A stretch of DNA of 64,000 nt from Streptomyces sp. LUP30 (GTDB lineage: Bacteria; Actinomycetota; Actinomycetes; Streptomycetales; Streptomycetaceae), in NCBI RefSeq assembly GCF_001746365.1, contig NZ_MJAJ01000002.1, positions 280,312-344,311 of the forward strand, written 5' to 3'. A program made the translations under genes and the position numbers. The notes beneath the pieces are model-generated. The model saw only the letters and a program-made list of their open reading frames with translations, was not told the DNA's origin and made no database searches. Shown one piece after another: positions 16,480 to 25,214 of the stretch; position 1 is the stretch's first letter; each line of letters opens with the position of its first letter.

Positions 16480-17469
16480 ATGCTCTTACGTCGCAGTCAT
16501 GACAACTTGGCCGCCCTGCCGCGCGATCCCCGAGCCGACCAGTATCCGATGCCGACCGTGCCGTACGGCTGGTACGCGGTGCTGCGCAGCCGTGAACTGC
16601 GACCGGGCAAGGTGGTCAGCCTGCACTACTTCGGGCGGGCTCTCATCGCCTTCCGGGGCGGCGACGGCCGGGCAGCCGTACGGGACGCGCACTGCCCGCA
16701 CTACGGCGCGCATCTCGGGGCGGGCGGGAAGGTCGTGGACGGCACGGTGGAGTGCCCCTTCCACGGGTGGCGGTTCGGCGTCGACGGGCGGTGCGTGAAA
16801 GCCCCGTTCGCGGTGCGCACACCCAATGTGTCCCTCGCCGGGTTCCCCGTCCGCGAGCACAGCGGGCTCGTCTTCGTGTACGCCGGGCCGGGCGAGCCGT
16901 CGTGGGAGGTTCCGGAGATCCCCGAGACGGGAGCGAAGGAGTACGCCGCACCCATCGACGACACGTGCCGGGCACGCGTCCACATCCAGGAAATGCGCGA
17001 GAACATCGTCGACGAGTCCCACTTCCACTTCATCCACGGCCAGAGCGAACCCCCTGTCCAGGACTGGCGGGCGGACGGTCCGTTCGCCGAGGCCCGTGGC
17101 CGGATCTCCCGCCGCGTCCTCGGCCGGGTCATCGACAACACCTTCGACGCGTTCATGTACGGGCCCGGCGTCATGGTGGTGCGTACCCACGGCCCCGTCC
17201 TGTCGGTGACCGCCATCGCCCTCAGCACGCCCGTCGACGACAGCATCAGCGAACTGCGGATGCTCTACTACATCCGCAAACCGGCCCGGCTGCCGTTCCT
17301 GACGCCCCTGGCCAAACTCGTCTTCCGCATGGAGGCTTTGGGCGAGGTGCGCGAAGAGGTCGGGATCTGGGACCACAAGGTCCACCGGGCCCGCCCCGTC
17401 CTGCTTCCGCACGAGAAGGGCATCAAGGCGCTGCGCCGCTGGTACGCGCAGTTCTATCCGGCCGACTGA
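16480..17469 (+). CDS. Rieske [2Fe-2S] non-heme iron oxygenase, terminal component
   Basis: A 329-residue oxygenase subunit resembling KshA/VanA-type monooxygenases. The Rieske cluster ligands are Cys72 and His74 (CPHYGAHL), Cys92 and His95 (CPFHGW). The mononuclear iron ligands fit D178, H181 and H186 in NIVDESHFHFIH. Length and the C-terminal region match oxygenases that act on steroid-like or aromatic substrates without a small beta subunit. The needed reductase is not adjacent. The ATG start has no strong ribosome-binding site, and the gene is flanked by a plain upstream gap and a 410-base gap downstream. Confidence 0.87.
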   Translation: MLLRRSHDNLAALPRDPRADQYPMPTVPYGWYAVLRSRELRPGKVVSLHYFGRALIAFRGGDGRAAVRDAHCPHYGAHLGAGGKVVDGTVECPFHGWRFGVDGRCVKAPFAVRTPNVSLAGFPVREHSGLVFVYAGPGEPSWEVPEIPETGAKEYAAPIDDTCRARVHIQEMRENIVDESHFHFIHGQSEPPVQDWRADGPFAEARGRISRRVLGRVIDNTFDAFMYGPGVMVVRTHGPVLSVTAIALSTPVDDSISELRMLYYIRKPARLPFLTPLAKLVFRMEALGEVREEVGIWDHKVHRARPVLLPHEKGIKALRRWYAQFYPAD

Positions 17470-17879
17470 CGGATCGCTCGATCGATCGATCGGCCAGGGG
17501 TGACGCGCCGAGCACGCGACCGGACGGGCCGCCTCCTCGCTCCGTCCGTCGGTGCAGCGGCCCGCACGGCATGCTTCATCCGGGTCACCGGTCCGTGCCG
17601 CCGTCGCCCCCCCGGACGCGTCGTCCTCCCGCTGTGACAGAGGCGGCGCCAGACCGGCGACCAGCGGACGGTGGCCCGGACACAGCCCGACCTGGTTCAC
17701 GTCCCTGTGATCTCCCAGGCGGCCATGCAGCTCACGCATCGCAGGTCAGGAACCGCCCCGGCCATATCGACGTGCACGTACGGGGAGCGCCCTGGATGCC
17801 GTGCGAATCGGGACGGGGTCGCAACGGTCGACGGACGGATGTGAGCACGGACCACATGGATGCACACGAGGACGACGTA
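17470..17879. other. Gap between Rieske oxygenase and HTH membrane protein
   Basis: A run of GATC units (CTCGATCGATCGATCGG, about 17477-17493) follows the oxygenase stop. No gene is supported in the rest; the last 40 bases carry the start region of the next gene. Confidence 0.4.
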
Positions 17880-19256
17880 ATGGAGTTCGCGCTCCTGCTG
17901 ACGCGTCTGAAGAAGCGCACGAACCACAGCTACGCGGCGCTGGCTCGCCCTCTGGGCATGACTGCCTCCACGGTGCATCGCTACTGCACCGGTGAGGCGG
18001 TCCCCCCGGACTTCACCGGGATCGCGCAGTTCGCCGCGCTGTGCCGAGCCACCCCCGAGGAACGCGCCGAGCTGCACCGCCGGTGGATCCTGGCAGCCGC
18101 GGCACGGCAACGCCTCCGGCCATCCCGTGCCCGGCGGGCTCAGACGCCCGGCGGCGCCCCTGGCTGCGCGGCGGCGGTGGCATACTCGCGCCCCAGCGGT
18201 CCGGCGGACGACGCACCCGAACCGATGCCGCCGTCCACCCCGCGCCCGGGGCCGGCGTCGCCGAGCGAAGCGAGCCCGCGCCTCGAGCAGCGCCGACGAC
18301 GGCCCGGGCGAGCTGTGGCACTGGCGGCGTCGCTCGCCGTCGCCCTCGGCGGCCTCACCGGGTCCGCGGCCGGCCCTCCTGCCGACGGTGCCGAGCCGTC
18401 GGCTTCCGCCCGCGTCACCATGCCGGACACCTCCGCACCGGTCCCGCACAGCGACGGCGACAGGCAGGAGAGCCGAGCGACCGCCGATGCGGTCCCACCG
18501 TCGGCTTCCGCCCGCATCACCACGACCGAACCCTCCGCGCCGGCCACGCACAGCGCCGACGGCGCGCAGGAGAACGAACGGGACGCTGGTACGACCCCGA
18601 TGTCGCCCCCGCTCACCTGGACCGCCGACTCCCACGTCTGGGGGGAACTCGGGTGTGACCACGACTACGTCATCGCCAAGCCACCTCAGCAGGTCCCGCC
18701 ACCGCCGCTCCCGGCCGACGCCGGGCCGTGGGCCGCGTCCCAGGGCGCCGTGCACGGGCGTGACACCAATGTGCGGATCACGGTGCAGGGACGCGGCTTC
18801 GCCGCCGCCTTCCTGGAGGCACTGCATGTGCGTGTGGTCAACCGGGCCGTCCCTGCCGGCCGGCCCGGGGACATCGCCTACTCCATGGCCGACGGTTGCG
18901 GCGCCACCCTTCAGCCCCGCTACTTCGCCGTCGACCTCGACGCGCGCAGACCCCTGCCCCGTGTCATGCCGGCCGGCCGCCCCGACTCACCCAGCTTCGC
19001 GGTTGACTTCCCCTACCGCGTGTCCCTGCAGAAGCCGGAGGTTCTGCTGGTCTTCGCAGGCACCGAGTCGTGCACCTGCGACTGGTACCTCGAACTCGAC
19101 TGGTCCTCGCAGGGCCGAAGCGGCACGGTGCGCATCGACGACCACGGCCGCCCGTTTCGTACGACCAGCATCAAGGGACTGCCTCACTACTGGTTCCGCA
19201 GACCCGCCGGCTGGGTCCCCATGACCACTGCCGACGGCGACGCGGAGACGGGCTGA
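17880..19256 (+). CDS. One-component HTH regulator with TM helix and extracytoplasmic domain
   Basis: A 458-residue protein. An N-terminal XRE-like HTH (YAALARPLGMTASTVHRYC, residues ~18-36) is followed by a Pro/Arg-rich linker, one membrane helix (AVALAASLAVALGGLTGSA, ~residues 142-160), a tandem-repeat linker of Ser/Ala/Pro/Thr, and a C-terminal domain of about 210 residues with cysteines (WGELGCDHDY, MADGCGAT, ESCTCDWYLELDW). The DNA-binding part faces the cytoplasm and the C-terminal part the outside, so it may sense an external signal. GAGGA lies 7 bases before the ATG at 17880; a GTG at 17841 is an alternative. The same architecture is common but uncharacterised in Streptomyces. Confidence 0.75.
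   Translation: MEFALLLTRLKKRTNHSYAALARPLGMTASTVHRYCTGEAVPPDFTGIAQFAALCRATPEERAELHRRWILAAAARQRLRPSRARRAQTPGGAPGCAAAVAYSRPSGPADDAPEPMPPSTPRPGPASPSEASPRLEQRRRRPGRAVALAASLAVALGGLTGSAAGPPADGAEPSASARVTMPDTSAPVPHSDGDRQESRATADAVPPSASARITTTEPSAPATHSADGAQENERDAGTTPMSPPLTWTADSHVWGELGCDHDYVIAKPPQQVPPPPLPADAGPWAASQGAVHGRDTNVRITVQGRGFAAAFLEALHVRVVNRAVPAGRPGDIAYSMADGCGATLQPRYFAVDLDARRPLPRVMPAGRPDSPSFAVDFPYRVSLQKPEVLLVFAGTESCTCDWYLELDWSSQGRSGTVRIDDHGRPFRTTSIKGLPHYWFRRPAGWVPMTTADGDAETG
18396..18576 (+). repeat. Two-unit ~100-bp tandem repeat inside the HTH-TM gene
   Basis: Units starting at 18396 and 18498 share an exact CCGTCGGCTTCCGCCCG and continue with weaker similarity. They encode PSASARVTMPDTSAPVPHS and PSASARITTTEPSAPATHS in the flexible linker outside the membrane helix. 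Confidence 0.75.
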
Positions 19257-19262
19257 CGAGCG

Positions 19263-19293
19263 GTGTCGGCCGCGCCCGATGACCGGCCGACAC
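19263..19293. terminator. Hairpin after the HTH-TM gene
   Basis: GTGTCGGCCG and CGGCCGACAC form a 10-bp stem with an 11-base loop just behind the stop codon; no T run follows. Confidence 0.5.
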
Positions 19294-19605
19294 GGCGCGC
19301 GTGGTCCACGCGTCCCGGAACGGCATCCCAGGGACTCCTGTTTCCCCAGGTCAACAGGGGTGGGATGGTCCCGCCGTCCCGGCTTCGGCGGCGACTGTTG
19401 GCGGGGGTGTCCGGTCTCCTGGAGTCTGTGGACGTCGCACCGGCCGAGGCGGCACGACCGCCGGGCCGGCAGGACGGAACAACCACCCTGCGCCTGTTCA
19501 CCGGGACACCTTTGTGCCCGGACCGTGTTCGGCGTCTCGCACCACGCGCCGTCCCGCGACGCAGGGATTCACCCGCGTTCGGATTTCAGAGAAGGAAGTC
19601 ACCAC

Positions 19606-20220
19606 ATGAACACCAGCACTCCCGCACGCCGTCGTCCGGGCCGCCGCGTGGCCGTCGCCGCCGGCCTCGTCCTGGTTCTCGGGCTCGGTGCGGCGGCGCA
19701 GGCCTCAGCCGCCGAACCGCGGACCGTCAACGCCGGTGCCGGGGCCTCGTCCCCGTCCGTCGCGCTCTCGGACTCCGACGCGTCGCTCTCCGGCCGGCAG
19801 ATGATCCGGGTGCTCAAGTCCCTGCTGCCCAGGGGCGGGAAGATCTCCGACCAGCAGAGCCAGGAAGGCTACGGCGCGCTGGTCTGGGACGACGGCCGTG
19901 GAAAGAGCATGATCGGGGTGAATGCCCAGGACGACATGGGCGACGTCCTCGAAGGACGTATGGGCTGCGACGGCCAGTACATCGAGTGCCAGGCCGTGAC
20001 CCTGGCCGACGGCACCCAGGTGAAGCGGGCCAAGCGGGCGTCGGAGAAGGGCGGCTCCGCCGTAGTGTGGCTGGTCGACACCCTCCACCCCGACGGCCGC
20101 CGGGTCATCGTCCAGGAAGTGAACTCCTACGCCGAGGGCGGCCCCGTGACGCGACCGCAGCCCCCGCTCACGCTCGACCGCCTGCAGGCCATCGCCCTCG
20201 ACTCCCGGTGGGCCGGCTGA
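19606..20220 (+). CDS. Small secreted protein of unknown function
   Basis: A 204-residue protein with a Sec signal peptide (RRRPGRRVAVAAGLVLVLGL then GAAAQASAAEP; cleavage probably after ASA). The mature part has a single pair of cysteines (MGCDGQYIECQAV) and no family I recognise. GAAGGAAG lies 7 bases before the ATG. It follows the HTH-TM gene by about 350 bases on the same strand, so the two may form a sensor/secreted-protein pair. The gap before it (19294-19605) shows no gene. Confidence 0.65.
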   Translation: MNTSTPARRRPGRRVAVAAGLVLVLGLGAAAQASAAEPRTVNAGAGASSPSVALSDSDASLSGRQMIRVLKSLLPRGGKISDQQSQEGYGALVWDDGRGKSMIGVNAQDDMGDVLEGRMGCDGQYIECQAVTLADGTQVKRAKRASEKGGSAVVWLVDTLHPDGRRVIVQEVNSYAEGGPVTRPQPPLTLDRLQAIALDSRWAG

Positions 20221-20683
20221 CCGAATCGCTGTTCGGCCGAGAAGCTCGCACGAGGTCATCGGATGAACGAAGGACGACGCACCGCATGCGGCAGCTCCGC
20301 GAGATCCACCGTGCGCCGGTCCGCCGGGTGTCGTCCGGACGTCGAGGAGCCTTCGACCGAAGCCCCACCGTGCGAGGTCCGGTCCGGGCGGGCCTTGGGC
20401 CACTTCACCGCGGTTTCGGGCGGTCGGAGTAGTCCTCGGCGGTACAACCGTGCGGTCGGCCGGGTGTCCGGCCGACCGCACGCCGGGGTTCCGCAGCCGT
20501 CAGGATGTTGACGACGGGCGGGAACGGATCGCATCGGCACCAGCTGCCATCGCTGGTCGGGGCCACTGCCCGGCACCCGCTGTTGAAGCTGGAGTCCGGG
20601 GTCGAGGAGCAGCCGTCGACGTCGAACGCCGTACCGCCTGCTGCGCGACTGCCGCCGCGGCGTGCGCGGTCGCGATGGCTTCC
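20221..20683. other. Convergent gap with a strong hairpin and a Cys-rich reading stretch
   Basis: Between convergent genes. A 14-bp perfect stem with a 4-base loop (arms 20450-20463 and 20468-20481) is a likely bidirectional terminator. The reverse strand between about 20690 and 20500 reads in two successive frames as EEAIATAHAAAAVAQQAV and then FDVDGCSSTPDSSFNSGC with further Cys residues. It has no start and a frame change, so I do not call it a gene. Confidence 0.4.
20450..20481. terminator. Strong bidirectional hairpin terminator
   Basis: GTGCGGTCGGCCGG / CCGGCCGACCGCAC, a perfect 14-bp stem with loop GTGT, midway between the convergent genes ending at 20220 and 20684. Confidence 0.7.
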
Positions 20684-21574
20684 TCAAGGGCTCTCTACGC
20701 TCAGGCGGCCGACTGCCCACGGTAGGAGCTCCTTGGCCAACGCAAGGCTGAACGGCCTGACCAAGGAGCACAGTTCGGCGCAGGCCGTAGGGCCGAGCGT
20801 GAGGTAGGGGAGGGCGGCCAGCCTGTCGGTGGTGTGCTCGATCTCCGCCCTGCGCCGCGCACCGTCCTCGGACAACGCCAAGTGCGGCCCGTCGTCGAGC
20901 CATCCACGCTCACGCAGGTTCTGCACGGCCTCGCCCCACTGCTGTGCAGTCCATGCCCGCGAGTCGCGCAGCACCCCTGCGTCGACGTCGCCTGCGGCGG
21001 CGTGCGTGACGAGAGCTTCGATCCCGCTCAGTCCGGCGGTCAGCAGTGCCGCCACGTGACCGTCGCCACGGAACTCCCTCAGTAGAGTCTGCGCGTGCCA
21101 GAGCACGAGGTGGGGTTCGCTCGGCCACGGCAGCGCGGCGTGCGCGGCGAAGAGGGGGCGGCCCTGCGGGTGACTGACCATCACTTCAGCCGCGGTACGG
21201 GCGAGTTCCGCCGCGCGGACCATCTCCGGTGAGGAGACGATCTCCGCGCCGAGGATGCGGCGGAGCGTGGCGTCGATCCCTGTGAGCCGGGCAGCGGCGA
21301 ACCGCTGCGGCGCGGCGACGTCCCACGCCGAGGGTATCGCCCGGCGCACCAATTGCGGATTGAAATTGTAGAACGTGGCGATCACCACGTCCGCCGAAAC
21401 GGCGCCGAGCGCGGCCGAGCGGGACGCGAAGTACCCCGTCCTGGCGTCCACGCCCAACTCGGCGTACTGGGCGGCGGCTTCGGGCGAGAAGTAGACCGCC
21501 CCGTGGTAGGGCTCGACGGTTCTCCAGGTCTCGCGCGCGAGGGCGAGGCTGTCGCGGTCCGTGTCATGCGTCAT
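20684..21574 (-). CDS. SCO6745-like protein
   Basis: A 296-residue actinobacterial protein of the uncharacterised SCO6745-like group. Seen are an N-terminal helical domain (TWRTVEPYHGAVYFSPEAAA, then VIATFYNFNPQLVRRAIPSA), a central helical part, and a C-terminal winged-helix-like segment (NLRERGWLDDGPHLALSEDG) typical of the group. Biochemical role unknown. The start at 21574 is GTG or ATG-adjacent; an operator-like palindrome lies about 80 bases upstream. Confidence 0.7.
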   Translation of the reverse strand: MTHDTDRDSLALARETWRTVEPYHGAVYFSPEAAAQYAELGVDARTGYFASRSAALGAVSADVVIATFYNFNPQLVRRAIPSAWDVAAPQRFAAARLTGIDATLRRILGAEIVSSPEMVRAAELARTAAEVMVSHPQGRPLFAAHAALPWPSEPHLVLWHAQTLLREFRGDGHVAALLTAGLSGIEALVTHAAAGDVDAGVLRDSRAWTAQQWGEAVQNLRERGWLDDGPHLALSEDGARRRAEIEHTTDRLAALPYLTLGPTACAELCSLVRPFSLALAKELLPWAVGRLSVESP

Positions 21575-21648
21575 GAGCGGCTCTCCGTCCTGTGGCGGAT
21601 GAATCGACAGTGTTCATCGATCACATGACGGTGCGTCAGGCGCATAGT

Positions 21649-21668
21649 CGTACCGTCCAGTCGGTACG
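21649..21668. promoter_or_regulatory. CGTACCG-N6-CGGTACG operator-like palindrome
   Basis: A perfect 7-bp inverted repeat with 6-base spacer (CGTACCG TCCAGT CGGTACG), followed by a further GTACCG half. It lies in the 325-base gap 21575-21899 upstream of the SCO6745-like gene. The spacing is typical for TetR or similar dimers. The rest of the gap shows no supportable gene. Confidence 0.5.
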
Positions 21669-21899
21669 GTACCGGAGAGCGGCTGCGACGACTACGGCCC
21701 CGCAGCCCACTCTCCGCGCCGGTCCGCATGATCACGCCGCCCCACTCTCCTGGAAGACCGCCCCGGCAGTGGTGCACGTCATGGTCGATGCCTGCGTCAT
21801 CCGCAAGGTTCACGCAGACCACGCAGCACTGGCGCGTGCCCGTCATGGCGGCGCCGGGGATCCCCTGCAAGCAGCCGATCGGCCGGACGTCACCCAGTG

Positions 21900-22691
21900 C
21901 TAGAACGCGGAGTTGGCGAACCAGTGAGTCAGCAGGTCCTTGTCCCCGTCTTGCGTGAAGGCCGCCGCATTGTGGTGCAGTCGGCCGTAGACGAGCAGCA
22001 GCAGATCGGCCGCGATTCCATGAACGGTCGCGTCGGCGGTTTCGGCAGCACCGGCGTTCGCGTCGAGCCCGAAGCCGTCGGGCCGCAGACGCACGAGCCA
22101 GCTTCCCTCACCGTCGGTCGCGTCGAAGCGGATCGTCTGGTCGGGGCCGCGCAGCTTGGCGACGTCGGGGGCGAAGGAAGTGGCGAAGGGCAGATTGACG
22201 AGGAACTCGTCGATCCCGTCGACCGCCAGTGCCCGGTCGACGGTGGCCCGGCGGCCCAGGGCCAGTTCGGCGTCGACCCGGTGCAACAGGGTCTCGAAGA
22301 GCATCCGGCGCGCCCAGAAGCGGGCGTGCTGATCCACGCCCCATGCCCACATGGGCAGGTCCGGGTCCGTGGCCGCGAAGGCCTGCGCGGCCACGGTCGC
22401 ACTGTCGGCCAGCCAGTCGGGGTAATCTTCCTGCCGCTCCGGGAGCCGCAGGTCCACGTCCCGCCGGCGCGGCGGCTCCTGGATGCGCGCGTGCAGAAGC
22501 CCTGAGAACCAGCGCTGGACGCTGCCGGTGTGCTTGACCAGGTCCGCCAGCGTCCAACCGGGGCAGCTCGGCACGGCGGCCGTCAGATCGGCATCCTTGA
22601 GGGCGGCGACGAATCGGGCGGTCTCCGCCGCGACCGCGGCACGGTGGTCGACCGGAGCGGGTTCATATGCGGAGTGGTCCGACGAGTTCAT
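21900..22691 (-). CDS. Maleylpyruvate isomerase-family mycothiol-dependent enzyme
   Basis: A 263-residue DinB/MDMPI fold protein. CPGWTLADLVKHTGSVQRW (residues ~43-61) carries the first metal His, and ARRMLFETLLHRVDAEL the second Glu/His group. The C-terminal part (DATVHGIAADLLLLVYGR) is the MDMPI C-terminal domain. Such proteins are mycothiol-dependent isomerases or transferases in actinobacteria; the substrate is unknown. AAAGGA lies 7 bases before the ATG. Confidence 0.85.
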   Translation of the reverse strand: MNSSDHSAYEPAPVDHRAAVAAETARFVAALKDADLTAAVPSCPGWTLADLVKHTGSVQRWFSGLLHARIQEPPRRRDVDLRLPERQEDYPDWLADSATVAAQAFAATDPDLPMWAWGVDQHARFWARRMLFETLLHRVDAELALGRRATVDRALAVDGIDEFLVNLPFATSFAPDVAKLRGPDQTIRFDATDGEGSWLVRLRPDGFGLDANAGAAETADATVHGIAADLLLLVYGRLHHNAAAFTQDGDKDLLTHWFANSAF

Positions 22692-23072
22692 CGTGGGGTC
22701 CTTTCTCTGGGGGACGGCTTGGGGTGACGGTACGGGGTGGCGGCGGGGCGGACGCGGTCGGGCGGTCGGCTTGTCGCGCCGCGGCAGGCACTCAGCGGCA
22801 GGCTGACCTGGCCGCCTCCGACCTCGCGCCCCTCGATGACGGAGGGATCATCGGACTTCGACAACCAAGAGCAGGGCTGGCGAGACTGGGACCTGTGACG
22901 ATGCGGACCGGCTGCCGCTCGCTCAGCTCTGCGCCCGCCACCCCCGCACTGCCTGGTGCGGTGAGCCCGTGGGATCCCACTGGACCCGGGAGCGCCGGTG
23001 AGCCGGCCTGCGCCTGCTCCCGGGATCCGGCCCGCGCACCTCCGGCGACACCGCCAAGCGCCCGGTGGAGCG
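22692..23072. other. Gap without recognisable gene
   Basis: Contains the promoter of the MDMPI gene at its left edge. I see no gene, structured repeat or RNA in the remainder. Confidence 0.4.
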
Positions 23073-23927
23073 TCAGCGCGCCGCGAGGTTTGCGAGCAGC
23101 TGGGCGGCGGGCTTCGGGTGGACGAGCCAGCGCAGGTGACTCCCCTCGAGTGTCCGGACGTCGAAGGGGTTGTCGGGTGTGAGCGCGTCGGCCTCGCGGA
23201 TCATGCGGTCCTGCACGGCGAGCGGAAGGCTGGCATCGGCGGCCAAGCGCACATAGGTCTTGGGAATCCGGCCCCAGGTCGTGGCCTGTGCCCGGTCGGC
23301 GGACGTACCGGCGTCGAGGTTCTCGTCGGGCTGGAAGGTGTTCAGGAAGGTCCGGAACTCGTCATCGGTCAGATCGGCGGCGAACGCTCGCTTGAACGCC
23401 GCGAGGGCCGCCGGCTCGGCGGTGCGGAAGTTGGTCCGGAGCAGACCGAGTTCGGTCGGGTTTCCGACGAGCGTGGCAGCGAAGGCTCCCGCGTCGACGT
23501 CCGCCATCTCCGGCTGGGCGTAGTAGCCGCTCACGTCCAGATCGACGGGGCACCAGGCGGAGACGTAAACGATCCGGTCGATCAGCTCGGGCCGGGCGTT
23601 GGCGACGGCCGTGGCCGTGATGCCGCCCCTGCTGTGAGCGACGAGGATGCTTGGCCCGTTCCTCTTGGCCCGCTCGAGGACTTCGATCACGCGGGCGGCG
23701 TTGTCGGCGAGCGTGACCCCCTTGATGCTTCCCGGTTCTGCGGCGAGTGCCTCGAGAAGCTGGGGAGCCTGGTAGGCCGCGGGGAAGGTCGCCTCGAATC
23801 CGTGCCCCGGAAGGTCGACCGCGGCCGAGCGGTGCCCGAGCAAGGCGAGCTCGGCCTGCAGCGGCGCGAACGAGAACGAGTTCGCGAAGGCCCCGTGAAC
23901 AAGAACGAATGTCGGCAGATTCTGCAT
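23073..23927 (-). CDS. Alpha/beta hydrolase (esterase EstC/salicylate esterase-like)
   Basis: A 284-residue hydrolase. LVHGAFANSFSF near the N-terminus is the oxyanion region, and ILVAHSRGGITATAVA holds the nucleophilic Ser (HSRGG) near residue 98. IVYVSAWCPVDLD and the C-terminal GSHLRWLVHPKPAAQLL with the catalytic His follow. The pattern of a short lid and VSAW/VYVSA is typical of the plant MES/EstC-like group. It stands alone, with gaps of about 240 bases on its 5' side and 380 on its 3' side. Confidence 0.85.
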   Translation of the reverse strand: MQNLPTFVLVHGAFANSFSFAPLQAELALLGHRSAAVDLPGHGFEATFPAAYQAPQLLEALAAEPGSIKGVTLADNAARVIEVLERAKRNGPSILVAHSRGGITATAVANARPELIDRIVYVSAWCPVDLDVSGYYAQPEMADVDAGAFAATLVGNPTELGLLRTNFRTAEPAALAAFKRAFAADLTDDEFRTFLNTFQPDENLDAGTSADRAQATTWGRIPKTYVRLAADASLPLAVQDRMIREADALTPDNPFDVRTLEGSHLRWLVHPKPAAQLLANLAAR

Positions 23928-24167
23928 GCCTCAGCCTCCAACAGAACGATCTTCAGGACAAGATCAAGGGTTCGGGAGGGCTGCGATCCTTCTGGCTGTG
24001 GCTTCGACAGTGGTGCTGAGCCGTGTTCGGCTCGTGTCTCGCAGGGCACCTGCGTGGGGAAGCGGGGGTGGTGTCCGGCGAGAGCCTGTGGGCCGACGTG
24101 CTTCCCGCCGGGTCCGTCGACACAGCATCTGAGCGCGGCGCGACGGGCCGAGTCGCGTGCTGTGGGG

Positions 24168-24518
24168 TCACAGGCTGTGGGCGATGGGATGCAGCGGTTC
24201 GTAGAGCGGAAGTTCGGCGCCGCTGGGGAGCCGGATGGCGGTCAGTCTGCCCCACCGTTGTTCGCTGACCGGGCGGGTGATCTCAACGCCCTTGGCGCGG
24301 AACTCGCCGAGCTGGGAATCAAGGTCGTCGCACATCAGGTAGAACTCGTGCTGAGGCGGGCCATCGGTCGGGTGCACGGCGATTTCGGCCGGGGGCAGCT
24401 TGAAGATGAGCCAGCCGCCGCCCGCCTCGACGCCGGGAAAGTCAAGGACGTCACGGATGAAGGCGCGGTCCGCCTCGGCGTCCTGGCTGTAGAGGATGAC
24501 ATGCGCGCCGCTGATCAT
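24168..24518 (-). CDS. VOC-superfamily (glyoxalase/bleomycin-resistance-like) protein
   Basis: A 116-residue paired beta-alpha-beta-beta-beta protein. It begins MISGAHVILYSQDAEADRAF and has IAVHPTDG, HEFYLMCDDLD and SGAELPLYEPLHP as metal-site regions (His/Glu ligands). Length and order fit a dimeric VOC protein. GGAG lies just before the ATG at 24518. Possible roles are thiol-transfer or antibiotic sequestration; sequence does not decide. Confidence 0.82.
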   Translation of the reverse strand: MISGAHVILYSQDAEADRAFIRDVLDFPGVEAGGGWLIFKLPPAEIAVHPTDGPPQHEFYLMCDDLDSQLGEFRAKGVEITRPVSEQRWGRLTAIRLPSGAELPLYEPLHPIAHSL

Positions 24519-25103
24519 GGCTGGCTCCGGTCGTTCGACGTCATGGCGGTCGTGTCCCCGGCATCCTGACACGCCAAGGTCGCGAAGACCTTCGACCGGG
24601 TTCGATGACACGGCGGCCGATTGGAATGTCGACGGACACCAGTGGCCCTGGGTTCGGATCCTTCGGCAGTCGGCAGGCGGCAAGGCGTCGACAACCGGCT
24701 ACGGGTGCGAGCCGTCGCGGCACCCGGGAGCGGGTCTTCACCGCTCTGCGGTCCTCGGCGTCCCTGCGCACTCCGCTCCCTCCCCCGTACCGCTGACTGC
24801 CTTCCCTCCCCCGTACCGCTCACGGCCTTCGGAATCGCGTCGTGCCGGGCCTCAGCCGCCGCTCGCTTCCCGGACGTGTCCGTCCGCTGCATCGGTCGAT
24901 GCCAGTGGTGGCAGGCAGGATGACGGGCATGACAACGCCTGCAGCTGTGATCACGGATGCCGCCGTGTACGGAGCACGGGTCCCGACAGTGACTGCGGTC
25001 CACCGAGCTCACCGTGGTGGCGCACCGCGCACGGGGCAGAATGCCGCACGCCGGCATTACCCCCCGGAATGAGACGGGGGGGCCGCTACCCGGGAATTTA
25101 TTT
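24519..25103. other. Gap with a short direct repeat
   Basis: CCCTCCCCCGTACCGCT occurs at 24778-24794 and 24804-24820. A forward frame near 24930-25000 reads MTTPAAVITDAAVYGARVPT, which looks like a gene start but loses protein character after about 30 codons, perhaps a truncated gene. Nothing else is supported. Confidence 0.35.
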
Positions 25104-25126
25104 CCAGGGGACGATTCCTTCCCCCC
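25104..25126. promoter_or_regulatory. GGGGAC-type operator before the dienelactone hydrolase-like gene
   Basis: The core GGGGACGATTCCTTCCCC (25107-25124), preceded by CCA and followed by CC, closely matches the perfect palindrome at 27904-27921 and the reverse-strand site at 30885-30903, both in front of MmyB-type regulators. It lies about 90 bases before the start at 25215. Confidence 0.55.
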
Positions 25127-25214
25127 ATAGCGAGTGGACATCATCTCGACACCGGCGAATCATGGTGTGCGGACCGCCGATTGGCGGATCGCGGCCGACA
25201 AAGGGACAGGCGCC

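Noticed and set aside
20256-20903. Reverse open frame across the convergent gap
   Set aside because: Arg/Pro-rich, overlaps the SCO6745-like gene in another frame and spans a terminator hairpin.
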